In this document: positions 1-7,117 of the stretch, piece after piece
How positions within the stretch are numbered: position 1 is the stretch's first letter
Layout of the letters: each line of letters begins with the position of its first letter
From: Pluralibacter sp. UBA7423
Lineage (GTDB): Bacteria > Pseudomonadota > Gammaproteobacteria > Enterobacterales > Enterobacteriaceae
Length of the DNA: 15,714 nt
Direction: 5' to 3'
Assembly (NCBI GenBank): GCA_002470465.1
Contig: DKMD01000030.1
Span: 1-15,714 of the forward strand
Made by a program: the position numbers and the translations under genes
The notes under the pieces: generated by a model
Seen by the model: the letters and a program-made list of their open reading frames with translations, nothing else
Told to the model about the DNA's origin: nothing
Databases searched by the model: none

Positions 1-34
1 ACATCCCCCGCAAACAAGTATTGCAGAGATGCAG

Positions 35-50
35 TGTGATCGCTTTCACG
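35..50 (+). promoter_or_regulatory. CRP-cAMP binding site upstream of glnA
   Basis: TGTGA at 35-39, six bases, then TCACG at 46-50. This matches the CRP consensus TGTGA-N6-TCACA at 9 of 10 core positions. In E. coli CRP activates the upstream promoter glnAp1 during growth on poor carbon sources, and this site is placed where that activator site is expected. Function is inferred from motif and position. Confidence 0.8.
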
Positions 51-78
51 GAGAGAAAAAGGGCGCCATAACGCAAAT

Positions 79-95
79 TGCACCAAAACAGTGCC
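79..95 (+). promoter_or_regulatory. NtrC enhancer site 1 (about -140)
   Basis: TGCACCAAAACAGTGC resembles the NtrC dyad TGCAC-N(5-7)-GGTGCA, with one imperfect half. Its centre lies about 140 bases before the predicted sigma-54 start near base 228. That equals the distal strong NtrC site of E. coli glnAp2. Confidence 0.75.
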
Positions 96-110
96 CGCAG
101 GTCACACGAG

Positions 111-127
111 AGCACTTTTTTGGTGCA
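111..127 (+). promoter_or_regulatory. NtrC enhancer site 2 (about -108)
   Basis: AGCACTTTTTTGGTGCA is a near-consensus NtrC dyad centred near base 119, about -109 from the predicted sigma-54 start. In E. coli the pair at -140 and -108 is the enhancer at which phosphorylated NtrC oligomerises and contacts sigma-54 RNA polymerase by looping. The two sites are 32 bases apart, about three helical turns, so they lie on the same face. Confidence 0.85.
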
Positions 128-130
128 AGA

Positions 131-170
131 TAGCCATCATGGTGCAGACCTTTTGCACTATGGTGCGCAT
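131..170 (+). promoter_or_regulatory. Weaker NtrC (governor) sites
   Basis: Two half-conserved dyads occur here. One holds CATCATGGTGCAG (centre near 139, about -89). The other is TTTGCACTATGGTGCGC (centre near 162, about -66). E. coli glnAp2 has weak NtrC sites at these same distances, thought to limit maximal expression at high NtrC levels. Assignment rests on motif and spacing. Confidence 0.6.
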
Positions 171-199
171 CATAACGCCTTTTGGGGGCGATTTAAAAG

Positions 200-218
200 T
201 TGGCACAGATTTCGCTTT
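200..218 (+). promoter_or_regulatory. Sigma-54 promoter glnAp2
   Basis: TTGGCACAGATTTCGCTTT carries the invariant GG at 202-203 and GC at 214-215, which are 12 bases apart as required for the -24/-12 elements of RpoN promoters. It appears identical to the E. coli glnAp2 core. Transcription is predicted to start near 227-228, leaving a leader of about 79 bases before the glnA ATG. Confidence 0.95.
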
Positions 219-306
219 ATCTTTTTCAAGGCAACAACGCCACATTAAGCAGTGCCAAGAATCGTTCGTACCACGACGACAATGACAAATCCGGGAGAGT
301 TTAAGT

Positions 307-1716
307 ATGTCCGCTGAACACGTTTTGACGATGCTGAACGAGCATGAAGTGAAGTTTGTCGATCTGCGCTTCACCGATACCAAAGGTAAAGAACAGCACG
401 TCACTATCCCTGCTCACCAGGTAAATGCCGAATTCTTCGAAGAAGGCAAAATGTTTGACGGCTCCTCTATCGGCGGCTGGAAAGGCATTAACGAATCCGA
501 CATGGTGCTGATGCCAGATGCATCCACCGCGGTCATCGATCCGTTCTTCGAAGAATCTACGCTGATCATTCGTTGTGACATCCTCGAGCCAGGCACGCTG
601 CAGGGTTACGACCGTGACCCACGCTCCATCGCAAAACGCGCTGAAGAGTACCTGCGTTCTACCGGTATCGCAGACACCGTGCTGTTCGGGCCAGAACCAG
701 AATTCTTCCTGTTCGATGACGTACGTTTCGGCAGCTCTATCTCCGGTTCTCACGTGGCTATCGACGATATCGAAGGCGCATGGAATACCTCCACCAAATA
801 CGAAGGCGGTAACAAAGGTCACCGTCCAGCCGTCAAAGGCGGTTACTTCCCGGTTCCACCAGTGGATTCCTCACAGGATCTGCGTTCCACCATGTGTCTG
901 GTGATGGAAGAGATGGGCCTGGTGGTTGAAGCTCACCACCACGAAGTGGCAACTGCTGGTCAGAACGAAGTGGCAACCCGCTTCAATACCATGACCAAAA
1001 AAGCCGACGAAATTCAGATCTACAAATATGTGGTTCACAACGTTGCGCACCGTTTCGGTAAAACCGCAACCTTCATGCCAAAACCAATGTTTGGTGACAA
1101 CGGTTCCGGTATGCACTGCCACATGTCTCTGTCCAAGAACGGCACTAACCTGTTCTCCGGCGACAAATACGCAGGTCTGTCCGAGCAGGCGCTGTACTAC
1201 ATCGGCGGCGTTATCAAACACGCTAAAGCGATCAACGCCCTGGCGAACCCAACCACCAACTCTTACAAGCGTCTGGTCCCGGGTTATGAAGCACCAGTAA
1301 TGCTGGCTTATTCTGCGCGTAACCGCTCTGCTTCCATCCGTATTCCGGTTGTTGCCTCTCCAAAAGCGCGTCGTATCGAAGTGCGCTTCCCGGATCCAGC
1401 AGCTAACCCGTACCTGTGCTTTGCCGCGCTGTTGATGGCGGGTCTTGACGGTATTAAGAACAAGATCCACCCGGGCGAAGCAATGGACAAAAACCTGTAT
1501 GACCTGCCGCCAGAAGAAGCGAAAGAGATCCCACAGGTTGCTGGCTCTCTGGAAGAAGCACTGAACTGCCTGAACGAAGACCGCGAGTTCCTGACTGCGG
1601 GCGGCGTGTTCACTGACGAAGCTATCGATGCTTACATCGCGCTGCGCACTGAAGAAAATGACCGTGTGCGCATGACGCCGCACCCGGTTGAGTTCGAACT
1701 GTACTACAGCGTTTAA
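307..1716 (+). CDS. glnA: Glutamine synthetase, type I
   Basis: GlnA condenses glutamate and ammonia to glutamine with ATP; it is a cytoplasmic dodecamer and the central ammonia-assimilation enzyme. The protein has 469 residues, the same as E. coli GlnA, and is nearly identical to it from memory. Visible motifs are the metal-site EPEFFLF (from E130), GSGMHCHMS (H270 and H272) and NLYDLPPEE, whose Y398 is the adenylylation tyrosine (Tyr397 in mature numbering) modified by GlnE. The ATG at 307 follows a good Shine-Dalgarno at 293-297. It is the first gene of glnALG, is controlled by the sigma-54/NtrC region upstream, and is followed by a strong partial terminator at 1789-1813. Codons are those of a highly expressed gene. 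No defects are seen. Confidence 0.99.
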   Translation: MSAEHVLTMLNEHEVKFVDLRFTDTKGKEQHVTIPAHQVNAEFFEEGKMFDGSSIGGWKGINESDMVLMPDASTAVIDPFFEESTLIIRCDILEPGTLQGYDRDPRSIAKRAEEYLRSTGIADTVLFGPEPEFFLFDDVRFGSSISGSHVAIDDIEGAWNTSTKYEGGNKGHRPAVKGGYFPVPPVDSSQDLRSTMCLVMEEMGLVVEAHHHEVATAGQNEVATRFNTMTKKADEIQIYKYVVHNVAHRFGKTATFMPKPMFGDNGSGMHCHMSLSKNGTNLFSGDKYAGLSEQALYYIGGVIKHAKAINALANPTTNSYKRLVPGYEAPVMLAYSARNRSASIRIPVVASPKARRIEVRFPDPAANPYLCFAALLMAGLDGIKNKIHPGEAMDKNLYDLPPEEAKEIPQVAGSLEEALNCLNEDREFLTAGGVFTDEAIDAYIALRTEENDRVRMTPHPVEFELYYSV

Positions 1717-1815
1717 TTCGCCGTACTCCTGTGGTCTTTCACCCTTTTGCGAAGACCCAGGCTATTTTTTGTTGCCGTGGAAACTTTCAGCCCATCTTCG
1801 GATGGGCTTTTTTCT
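1717..1815 (+). ncRNA. glnZ: glnA 3'UTR, probable GlnZ sRNA
   Basis: In E. coli and Salmonella the glnA 3'UTR is cut from the mRNA by RNase E to give the Hfq-bound sRNA GlnZ, which regulates carbon-metabolism mRNAs such as sucA. Here the region between the glnA stop and the terminator has the expected form. There is an internal hairpin with GGTCTT (1733-1738) pairing AAGACC (1752-1757), a U-rich stretch at 1764-1770, and a final UUCG-capped terminator with a U tail suitable for Hfq. The processed 5' end cannot be placed from sequence; the start given is simply the end of glnA. Assignment is by position and architecture, not by sequence comparison. Confidence 0.55.
1789..1813 (+). terminator. 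Rho-independent terminator after glnA
   Basis: AGCCCATC (1789-1796), the loop TTCG and GATGGGCT (1801-1808) form an 8-bp stem with a stable UUCG tetraloop, followed by a T run to 1813. It should end most glnA transcripts, so that GlnA is made in large excess over GlnL and GlnG, with read-through supplying glnLG when glnAp2 is active. Confidence 0.93.
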
Positions 1816-1858
1816 CCACCAACTCACTGATTCCAGACGCTTAGCGATTAAAAAACGC

Positions 1859-1880
1859 TATACTGCACTAAATTGGTGCA
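1859..1880 (+). promoter_or_regulatory. glnL promoter -10 and overlapping NtrC operator
   Basis: A -10 hexamer TATACT lies at 1859-1864, with no strong -35 visible. The sequence TGCACTAAATTGGTGCA at 1864-1880 is a full NtrC dyad that covers the expected start point near 1871. In E. coli glnLp is a weak sigma-70 promoter repressed by NtrC in just this way, giving a low constant supply of GlnL and GlnG in nitrogen excess. The overlap of operator and start is read directly from the sequence. Confidence 0.88.
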
Positions 1881-1901
1881 CACCTTTCAGGAGACTGCCG
1901 G

Positions 1902-2951
1902 ATGGCAACAGGCGTGCTGCCCGATGCTGGGCAGATCCTCAATTCTTTAATCAACAGTATCTTACTGGTAGACGACGAGCTGGCGGTGCATTACGCCAAC
2001 CCGGCGGCGCAGCAGCTGCTTGCCCAGAGCTCACGTAAATTATTCGGCACGCCGTTGCCGGAACTGTTGAGTTATTTTTCCCTGAACATTGACCTGATGC
2101 AGGAGAGCCTGCAGGCGGGTCAGGGCTTCACGGATAACGAAGTCACGCTGGTAATTGACGGACGCTCACACATCCTGTCGCTCACCGCGCAGCGGCTGCC
2201 TGATGGCTTAATCCTGCTGGAGATGGCGCCGATGGATAATCAGCGTCGCCTGAGCCAGGAGCAGCTACAGCACGCTCAGCAGGTAGCGGCGCGCGACCTG
2301 GTTCGCGGTCTGGCGCATGAAATTAAAAATCCGCTCGGTGGTCTGCGCGGTGCCGCACAGCTGTTGAGCAAGGCGCTGCCCGATCCGTCGCTGCTGGAAT
2401 ATACCAAAGTCATCATCGAGCAGGCCGACAGGCTGCGCAATCTGGTGGACCGCTTACTGGGCCCGCAGCAGCCGGGAATGCACGTGACGGAAAGTATTCA
2501 CAAAGTTGCCGAACGCGTGGTGAAGCTGGTATCGATGGAGCTGCCAGATAACGTACGTCTGACGCGAGACTACGATCCGAGTTTGCCTGAATTACCGCAC
2601 GATCCCGACCAAATAGAGCAAGTTTTGCTGAATGTCGTGCGCAATGCGCTCCAGGCGCTTGGCCCGGAAGGTGGTGAAATCACGCTGCGCACGCGCACGG
2701 CATTCCAGCTGACGCTGCACGGCGTACGCTACCGCCTGGCAGCGCGTATTGATGTGGAAGACAACGGGCCGGGCATTCCTTCCCACCTGCAGGATACGCT
2801 GTTTTATCCGATGGTCAGCGGACGCGAAGGCGGCACCGGGCTGGGCTTATCCATCGCCCGCAGCCTGATCGATCAACACTCCGGTAAAATTGAGTTCACC
2901 AGTTGGCCGGGCCACACCGAATTCTCGGTTTACCTGCCCATTCGGAAATAG
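1902..2951 (+). CDS. glnL: Nitrogen sensor histidine kinase/phosphatase NtrB
   Basis: GlnL (NtrB, NRII) phosphorylates and dephosphorylates GlnG according to the state of the PII protein GlnB. It is cytoplasmic, and no membrane segment is seen. At 349 residues it matches E. coli. An N-terminal PAS-like domain spans roughly 10-115. The H box is [12 protein letters not shown], with phospho-acceptor H139. The N box is NVVRNAL (244-250), the G1 box DNGPGIP (287-293) and the G2 box [11 protein letters not shown] (308-318). The ATG at 1902 has AGGAG at 1889-1893, eight bases away. The gene lies behind the glnA terminator and its own NtrC-repressed promoter, and is followed after 11 bases by glnG, its partner regulator. 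Confidence 0.98.
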   Translation: MATGVLPDAGQILNSLINSILLVDDELAVHYANPAAQQLLAQSSRKLFGTPLPELLSYFSLNIDLMQESLQAGQGFTDNEVTLVIDGRSHILSLTAQRLPDGLILLEMAPMDNQRRLSQEQLQHAQQVAARDLVRGLAHEIKNPLGGLRGAAQLLSKALPDPSLLEYTKVIIEQADRLRNLVDRLLGPQQPGMHVTESIHKVAERVVKLVSMELPDNVRLTRDYDPSLPELPHDPDQIEQVLLNVVRNALQALGPEGGEITLRTRTAFQLTLHGVRYRLAARIDVEDNGPGIPSHLQDTLFYPMVSGREGGTGLGLSIARSLIDQHSGKIEFTSWPGHTEFSVYLPIRK

Positions 2952-2962
2952 AGGTGCATTTT

Positions 2963-4375
2963 ATGCAACGAGGGATAGTCTGGATCGTTGATGATGATAG
3001 TTCCATCCGCTGGGTGCTTGAACGCGCGCTCACCGGGGCAGGATTGACCTGCACCACGTTCGAAAACGGTAGCGAAGTGCTGGATGCGCTGTCCAGCAAA
3101 ACCCCGGACGTTTTACTGTCTGATATTCGCATGCCCGGCATGGACGGGCTGGCGCTGCTGAAGCAGATTAAACAGCGTCATCCGATGCTGCCGGTCATCA
3201 TAATGACCGCTCATTCCGATCTGGATGCCGCCGTCAGCGCCTACCAGCAAGGCGCATTCGATTATCTGCCCAAGCCATTTGATATCGACGAAGCCGTTGC
3301 GCTGGTCGAGCGCGCCATAAGCCACTATCAGGAACAGCAGCAGCCGCGTAACGTCCAGGTCTTTGGCCCGACGACGGATATCATTGGCGAAGCGCCCGCC
3401 ATGCAGGACGTGTTCCGCATTATTGGCCGCCTGTCGCGCTCATCGATTAGCGTGTTGATTAACGGCGAGTCCGGCACCGGGAAAGAGCTGGTCGCCCATG
3501 CGCTGCATCGCCACAGCCCGCGGGCGAAAGCGCCGTTTATCGCGCTGAACATGGCGGCTATTCCAAAAGACCTGATCGAGTCCGAACTGTTTGGCCATGA
3601 AAAAGGCGCGTTTACCGGGGCGAACACCATTCGCCAGGGGCGCTTTGAGCAGGCCGACGGCGGCACGCTGTTTTTAGATGAAATCGGCGATATGCCGCTC
3701 GATGTGCAAACCCGCCTGCTGCGTGTGCTGGCCGACGGGCAGTTTTATCGCGTTGGCGGTTATGCCCCGGTCAAAGTGGACGTGCGCATTATCGCCGCCA
3801 CGCACCAGAACCTTGAACTGCGCGTACAGGAGGGCAAATTCCGTGAGGATTTATTCCACCGCCTGAACGTGATTCGTGTGCACCTGCCCCCGCTGCGCGA
3901 GCGTCGCGAAGATATCCCACGTCTGGCGCGCCATTTCCTGCAGGATGCGGCGCGTGAGCTGGGCGTAGAAGCTAAACAGCTGCACGCGGAAACAGAAGCC
4001 GCGTTAACGCGCCTCGCGTGGCCAGGCAACGTGCGTCAGTTGGAAAACACCTGCCGCTGGCTAACGGTAATGGCCGCGGGTCAGGAAGTCCTGATTCAGG
4101 ATTTACCGGCAGAGCTGTTTGAAGCAACCGCGCCAGAAAGCAGCACCGGGCATTCCCTGCCGGACAGCTGGGCAACGCTGTTAGCGCAGTGGGCAGACAG
4201 AGCGCTGCGTTCCGGTCATCAAAACCTGCTTTCGGAAGCACAACCCGAAATGGAGCGCACGCTATTAACCACCGCACTGCGGCATACGCAGGGGCACAAA
4301 CAGGAAGCGGCTCGCCTGCTCGGCTGGGGGCGAAACACCCTGACGCGTAAGCTGAAAGAATTGGGGATGGAGTGA
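2963..4375 (+). CDS. glnG: Nitrogen regulation response regulator NtrC
   Basis: GlnG (NtrC, NRI) is the sigma-54 enhancer-binding protein that activates glnAp2 and represses glnLp. The product from this start has 470 residues (E. coli 469). The receiver domain (1-120) has the acidic pocket near D11-D12, phosphorylated D54 and K104. The AAA+ domain has Walker A GESGTGKE (168-175), the sigma-54-contact loop GAFTGA (215-220), Walker B GTLFLDE (234-240) and WPGNVRQLEN. A C-terminal Fis-type helix-turn-helix follows (HKQEAARLLGWGRNTLTRK). I chose ATG 2963 because GAGG (2951-2954) lies eight bases before it and the product starts MQRGIVWIVDDD like the family; an in-frame upstream extension would lie inside glnL. 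Confidence 0.98.
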   Translation: MQRGIVWIVDDDSSIRWVLERALTGAGLTCTTFENGSEVLDALSSKTPDVLLSDIRMPGMDGLALLKQIKQRHPMLPVIIMTAHSDLDAAVSAYQQGAFDYLPKPFDIDEAVALVERAISHYQEQQQPRNVQVFGPTTDIIGEAPAMQDVFRIIGRLSRSSISVLINGESGTGKELVAHALHRHSPRAKAPFIALNMAAIPKDLIESELFGHEKGAFTGANTIRQGRFEQADGGTLFLDEIGDMPLDVQTRLLRVLADGQFYRVGGYAPVKVDVRIIAATHQNLELRVQEGKFREDLFHRLNVIRVHLPPLRERREDIPRLARHFLQDAARELGVEAKQLHAETEAALTRLAWPGNVRQLENTCRWLTVMAAGQEVLIQDLPAELFEATAPESSTGHSLPDSWATLLAQWADRALRSGHQNLLSEAQPEMERTLLTTALRHTQGHKQEAARLLGWGRNTLTRKLKELGME

Positions 4376-4405
4376 TTTTTACCGCTGTGTAAAGATTATT
4401 AATTG

Positions 4406-4458
4406 AGCGCAAATTGCCGTTATTTTGCGCTTTACTGTTGCGATGCGTTTTGTATGAT
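4406..4458 (+). promoter_or_regulatory. Hairpin after glnG and possible yshB promoter
   Basis: AGCGCAAA (4406-4413) and TTTGCGCT (4424-4431) form an 8-bp inverted repeat with a 10-base loop. No good T run follows, so it may attenuate or protect the mRNA rather than terminate it. Just downstream, TTTACT (4431-4436) and TATGAT (4453-4458), 16 bases apart, match sigma-70 -35 and -10 elements at 4 of 6 and 5 of 6 positions. They could drive yshB. Both are sequence-only predictions. Confidence 0.45.
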
Positions 4459-4484
4459 CGTGCCCGGAAATCGGGGGAACCATC

Positions 4485-4595
4485 ATGCTGGAATCACTAG
4501 TGAATTTGCTCTCTAGCGGAGCTGCCGAAAGCCACACGCCGCAAACAGCCGTTGCTGCCGTGCTGTGTGCGGCGCTGGTTGGATTGTTGAGCTAA
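4485..4595 (+). CDS. yshB: Small protein YshB
   Basis: This 36-codon ORF encodes MLESLVNLLSSGAAES at the N-terminus and HTPQTAVAAVLCAALVGLLS at the C-terminus. From memory E. coli YshB is also 36 residues, occupies the same place after glnG, and shares the MLES start and the HTPQTAVAAVLCAA core. The C-terminal half (about 20-36) is hydrophobic and may be a short membrane segment. Upstream is GGGGGAAC near 4473-4480, a plausible ribosome site. YshB is an expressed small protein in E. coli, reported to matter for intracellular Salmonella; its molecular role is not established. A promoter-like sequence lies at 4431-4458. Confidence 0.85.
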   Translation: MLESLVNLLSSGAAESHTPQTAVAAVLCAALVGLLS

Positions 4596-4601
4596 CAGGT
4601 T

Positions 4602-4722
4602 TGTCGGGTGGCGCTTCGCTTACCCGACCTACGTGTTGAGATTTCGTAGGCCCAGCGGTGCTTCGCTTATCCAACCTGCGTTTTGCTATTTCGTAGGCCC
4701 GGTAAGCGAAGCGCCACCGGGC
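4602..4722. repeat. REP/BIME cluster of three units
   Basis: Three REP-type palindromes lie between the convergent genes yshB and hemN. Unit 1 (4604-4632) pairs TCGGGT with ACCCGA and ends CTAC. Unit 2 (4646-4679) begins GTAGG, has the same CTTCGCTTA core as unit 1 and is degenerate. Unit 3 (4693-4722) begins GTAG, pairs GCCCGGT with ACCGGGC and is inverted relative to unit 1. The GTAG/CTAC heads and alternating orientation are typical of enterobacterial BIMEs mobilised by RAYT transposases. They may stabilise mRNA ends or bind gyrase or IHF; no transposase is present here. Confidence 0.85.
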
Positions 4723-4729
4723 AATACGG

Positions 4730-6103
4730 CTAAATGACGCGCGAGAACTGCTGCATCCGCGCTTTCTGACGCAGCCAGGTATCAAAGCACATACAAATAT
4801 TGCGAATAAGCAAACGCCCTTTTCCCGTCACCTGAATGCCGCTGTCCGTGACGTCCACCAGCCCATCTTTTGCCAGCGGTGCAAGCAGCTTTAAATCCTC
4901 GGCGAAATAGTCCGCAAAATCTAAATTCCACGCTTTCTCCACCGCCGCAAAATCCAGGCGGAGGTTGCAGATCAGCGCTTTGATCACATCGCGACGAATA
5001 CAGTCATCGTTGGTCAGCGCAATGCCGCGCCACAGCGCATTTCCACTCTCATCAACCTGCTGATAATACAGCTTAAGCTCTTTCTGGTTCTGCGCGTAAC
5101 AGTCGCCAATCATGCTGATGGCGGACACGCCGAGGCCCAGTAAATCGCTGTCGCCCTGGGTGGTATAACCCTGGAAGTTACGATGCAAAACGCCTTCACG
5201 TTGGGCAATCGCCAGTTCATCGTCCGGACGGGCAAAATGGTCCATCCCGATAAACTGATATCCGGTCTCCGTCAGCGAGGTGATGGTTTCCTGCAAAATA
5301 TCGAGTTTCTGCTGAGCCGAAGGCAAATCGGCGTCTTTGATTTTGCGCTGCGCGGCGAAGAGCGTTGGCAGATGAGCATAGTTAAATACGCTGAGCCTGT
5401 CGGGGTTCAGTTCCGCCACGCGCTTGAGGGTAAAGGCGAAGCTCTCTGGCGTCTGCTTTGGCAAGCCGTAAATCAGGTCGATATTTGTCGAAGTGAAGCC
5501 AATCTCGCGGGCATGATTGAGCAACGCGAAGATAAACTCTTCGTCCTGCTCGCGGTTCACCAGTCGCTGTACTTCTTTATTGAAGTCCTGCACGCCCATA
5601 CTCAGGCGATTAAAACCTTCCCCACGCAGGTGATCGAGCACATCCAGCTCGATTTCACGCGGATCGACCTCAATCGAGATTTCCGCATCGGCGTTAAAGG
5701 CAAAATGACCGCGCAAAAGCTGCATCAGGCGGCTAATTTGCGCTTTGTTCAGGTAGGTTGGCGTGCCGCCGCCCCAGTGCAATTGGCTGACTTTACGGCC
5801 CGCAAACAGCGGCGCACGATGAACAATTTCCTGTTCAAGCGCGTCGAGATACTGATCGGCTTTGTGCTGCTGGCGAGTGACAATCTTATTGCAGCCACAG
5901 AAATAGCAAAGCTTGTGGCAAAACGGAATATGGACGTACAGCGACAGCGGGCGCTCTGGATAGCGGGCAACCGCATTCTGGAAGTCGGATTCACCAAACG
6001 CTTCGGAAAACTCCAGCGCGGTGGGATACGAGGTATAACGCGGCCCGGAATAGTTATATTTCTGGATCAGGGCCAAATCCCATTCGATTAACTGCTCAGA
6101 CAT
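4730..6103 (-). CDS. hemN: Oxygen-independent coproporphyrinogen III dehydrogenase
   Basis: HemN is a radical-SAM enzyme that oxidatively decarboxylates coproporphyrinogen III to protoporphyrinogen IX without oxygen, supplying haem in anaerobic growth. It is cytoplasmic. The protein has 457 residues, as in E. coli. The radical-SAM cluster motif is CHKLCYFCGC, with C62, C66 and C69 binding the 4Fe-4S cluster. GGGTPT is the SAM-binding segment and a HemN C-terminal domain follows. The start ATG at 6103 has AAGGAG immediately upstream, formed by the last codons of the preceding small ORF (gap 2 bases). Together with yihI it looks like one transcription unit. No damage seen. Confidence 0.98.
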   Translation of the reverse strand: MSEQLIEWDLALIQKYNYSGPRYTSYPTALEFSEAFGESDFQNAVARYPERPLSLYVHIPFCHKLCYFCGCNKIVTRQQHKADQYLDALEQEIVHRAPLFAGRKVSQLHWGGGTPTYLNKAQISRLMQLLRGHFAFNADAEISIEVDPREIELDVLDHLRGEGFNRLSMGVQDFNKEVQRLVNREQDEEFIFALLNHAREIGFTSTNIDLIYGLPKQTPESFAFTLKRVAELNPDRLSVFNYAHLPTLFAAQRKIKDADLPSAQQKLDILQETITSLTETGYQFIGMDHFARPDDELAIAQREGVLHRNFQGYTTQGDSDLLGLGVSAISMIGDCYAQNQKELKLYYQQVDESGNALWRGIALTNDDCIRRDVIKALICNLRLDFAAVEKAWNLDFADYFAEDLKLLAPLAKDGLVDVTDSGIQVTGKGRLLIRNICMCFDTWLRQKARMQQFSRVI

Positions 6104-6105
6104 GC

Positions 6106-6288
6106 TTACTCCTTGCGAGGATATCGCGAACGACGACGGCGTGCCGGCTGAACCGCATTTCGGGTTCTTAGCCGGTTGCGCAGCCAGTGCTGACGCCGCG
6201 ACAACCGTCGTAGTTTAACGAATAACCCCCCGAGATAACACATAACCAAAAGGGTTATCAGCAGGACGGGCAGTCCGAGTGGGTGCAA
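6106..6288 (-). CDS. Small membrane protein candidate between yihI and hemN
   Basis: I do not recognise this 60-codon ORF with certainty. It begins with TTG at 6288, three bases after the yihI stop (6292-6294), and ends two bases before the hemN ATG, with its last codons (AAG GAG TAA) supplying the hemN ribosome site. The translated N-terminus MHPLGLPVLLITLLVMCYLG is a single membrane span. The rest is very basic, rich in Arg, with clusters such as RRRRSR near the end. It is in the same frame as yihI, separated by its stop. In Vibrio-type genomes I recall a DUF2489 membrane protein between yihI and hemN, so this could be a shortened relative. A GGTGG about ten bases upstream is only a weak ribosome site. 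It may instead be untranslated leader. Confidence 0.45.
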   Translation of the reverse strand: MHPLGLPVLLITLLVMCYLGGLFVKLRRLSRRQHWLRNRLRTRNAVQPARRRRSRYPRKE

Positions 6289-6291
6289 ACG

Positions 6292-6804
6292 TTAGTTTCC
6301 ACCCTTCAGCAGACGCATCATATCTTCTTTGGCTTCCTCTTCTTCGTCTTCATCGTCGTCGTAAGAGAGGCCCAGCTGCTGCATCAGTTCATCAATGCGA
6401 TCGAGTTTGGCATCAACCCAGGTTTGCTCGTCGGCGGTCAGGGTCTCCCCCTCTTCCAGACGTTCCAGCAGCGCATCCAGGCGCTCATCATTTTCCAGTA
6501 AATCCAGCTCGGCCTGCGGTGAAAGCATAGGTTTCTCGCTCTTCGGTTTTTGCTGCCTGGTCACCGGACGCTCTACGGCACCCAGTGGGATTGGGGTTTT
6601 ACTGCCAATACGCGGATCTTTCTGTTGGCCCTTTTTATTGCCACCAGCGCCAGCCTCACCGCCGCTCGCGCGGCTGCCTGCTGCGTGACCGCGGTGCTTT
6701 TTGTCGCGTTTACGGGCACGCGCTTCCTGATCAAGCTCTTCACGCGTCTTACGACGGGCTTTGCCAGGCGCTTTGCTGCGCGGTGCGGATGTTGGTTTTT
6801 TCAT
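6292..6804 (-). CDS. yihI: Der GTPase-activating protein YihI
   Basis: YihI stimulates the GTPase activity of Der (EngA), a 50S-assembly factor, and so tunes ribosome biogenesis. The protein has 170 residues (E. coli 169). The N-terminal third is basic and low-complexity ([20 protein letters not shown]), followed by a Gly/Ala-rich linker. The conserved block [13 protein letters not shown] and [19 protein letters not shown] comes next, and the C-terminus has an acidic run (DDDEDEEEE) ending MMRLLKGGN. The start at 6804 has only a weak Shine-Dalgarno, but it is the only ATG that reproduces the family N-terminus. A TATACT at 6835-6840 (minus strand) could be its -10. It is downstream of csrC in the same direction and upstream of the small ORF and hemN. 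Confidence 0.95.
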   Translation of the reverse strand: MKKPTSAPRSKAPGKARRKTREELDQEARARKRDKKHRGHAAGSRASGGEAGAGGNKKGQQKDPRIGSKTPIPLGAVERPVTRQQKPKSEKPMLSPQAELDLLENDERLDALLERLEEGETLTADEQTWVDAKLDRIDELMQQLGLSYDDDEDEEEEAKEDMMRLLKGGN

Positions 6805-6871
6805 GATGATGAGTGTCTTTACGTTGTTTACTTCAGTATAGAATTGAGGCGGAATCTAGCAGAAAGCAGAC

Positions 6872-7117
6872 AAAGAAAAAAGGCGACAGAGTAATCTGCC
6901 GCCTTTTTCTTGACTCACAACCCTTAACGGGTCACACAATCCCTGTTCGCCACCAACACACCCTGTTTTTCCCTTGGCGAAAAACGCTCCTTGTTTGATT
7001 CCTTTTCCTTGTTCAACGTCTCCGGACGTTTGCCTCCCTGGCAATTCCTTCGTCTTCGCCTCCTGGCGCTCCTGACCCTCGTCCTGAGTTCTTATCCCTT
7101 CGGCATCCTCGCCTGAT
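6872..7117 (-). ncRNA. csrC: CsrC regulatory RNA
   Basis: CsrC sequesters the translational regulator CsrA through repeated GGA motifs. On the minus strand, from about 7117 to 6872, there are about 13 GGA motifs, several in short hairpin loops (for example CAGGACG, CAGGAGC, CAGGAGG and CCGGAGACG). The RNA ends in a terminator (6880-6905) with AAGGCG/CGCCTT arms, an internal mismatch, and a U run. From memory the 5' half (GAGGGTCAGGAGCGCCAGG) and the stretch AAAAACAGGGTGTGTTGG match E. coli CsrC, and the position between yihI and yihA is the same. The length of about 245 is as expected. The 5' end is set from similarity and the -10 element. Confidence 0.93.

Larger units (their letters stand above)
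1..306 (+). promoter_or_regulatory. glnA upstream control region
   Basis: No gene is visible in these 306 bases. They hold the glnA control region, with sites listed separately: a CRP site, two strong and two weaker NtrC sites, a sigma-54 promoter and a leader of about 79 bases. The arrangement matches the known E. coli glnAp1/glnAp2 region, where p1 is CRP-dependent sigma-70 and p2 is NtrC-dependent sigma-54. A Shine-Dalgarno GGGAG at 293-297 sits before the glnA ATG. Beyond the left edge E. coli has the divergent gene typA (bipA); it is not visible here. Confidence 0.9.

Noticed and set aside
871..1683. 270-codon minus-strand ORF opposite glnA
   Set aside because: Antisense to glnA; the strong codon bias of glnA removes stops on the other strand. 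No family resemblance.
5183..6091. 302-codon plus-strand ORF opposite hemN
   Set aside because: It lies wholly antisense to an intact, conserved hemN, has no ribosome site or recognisable domain, and is a codon-bias shadow.
6813..7044. Short ORFs on either strand over csrC
   Set aside because: The region is explained by the CsrC RNA and its terminator; the translated sequences show no coding signal.
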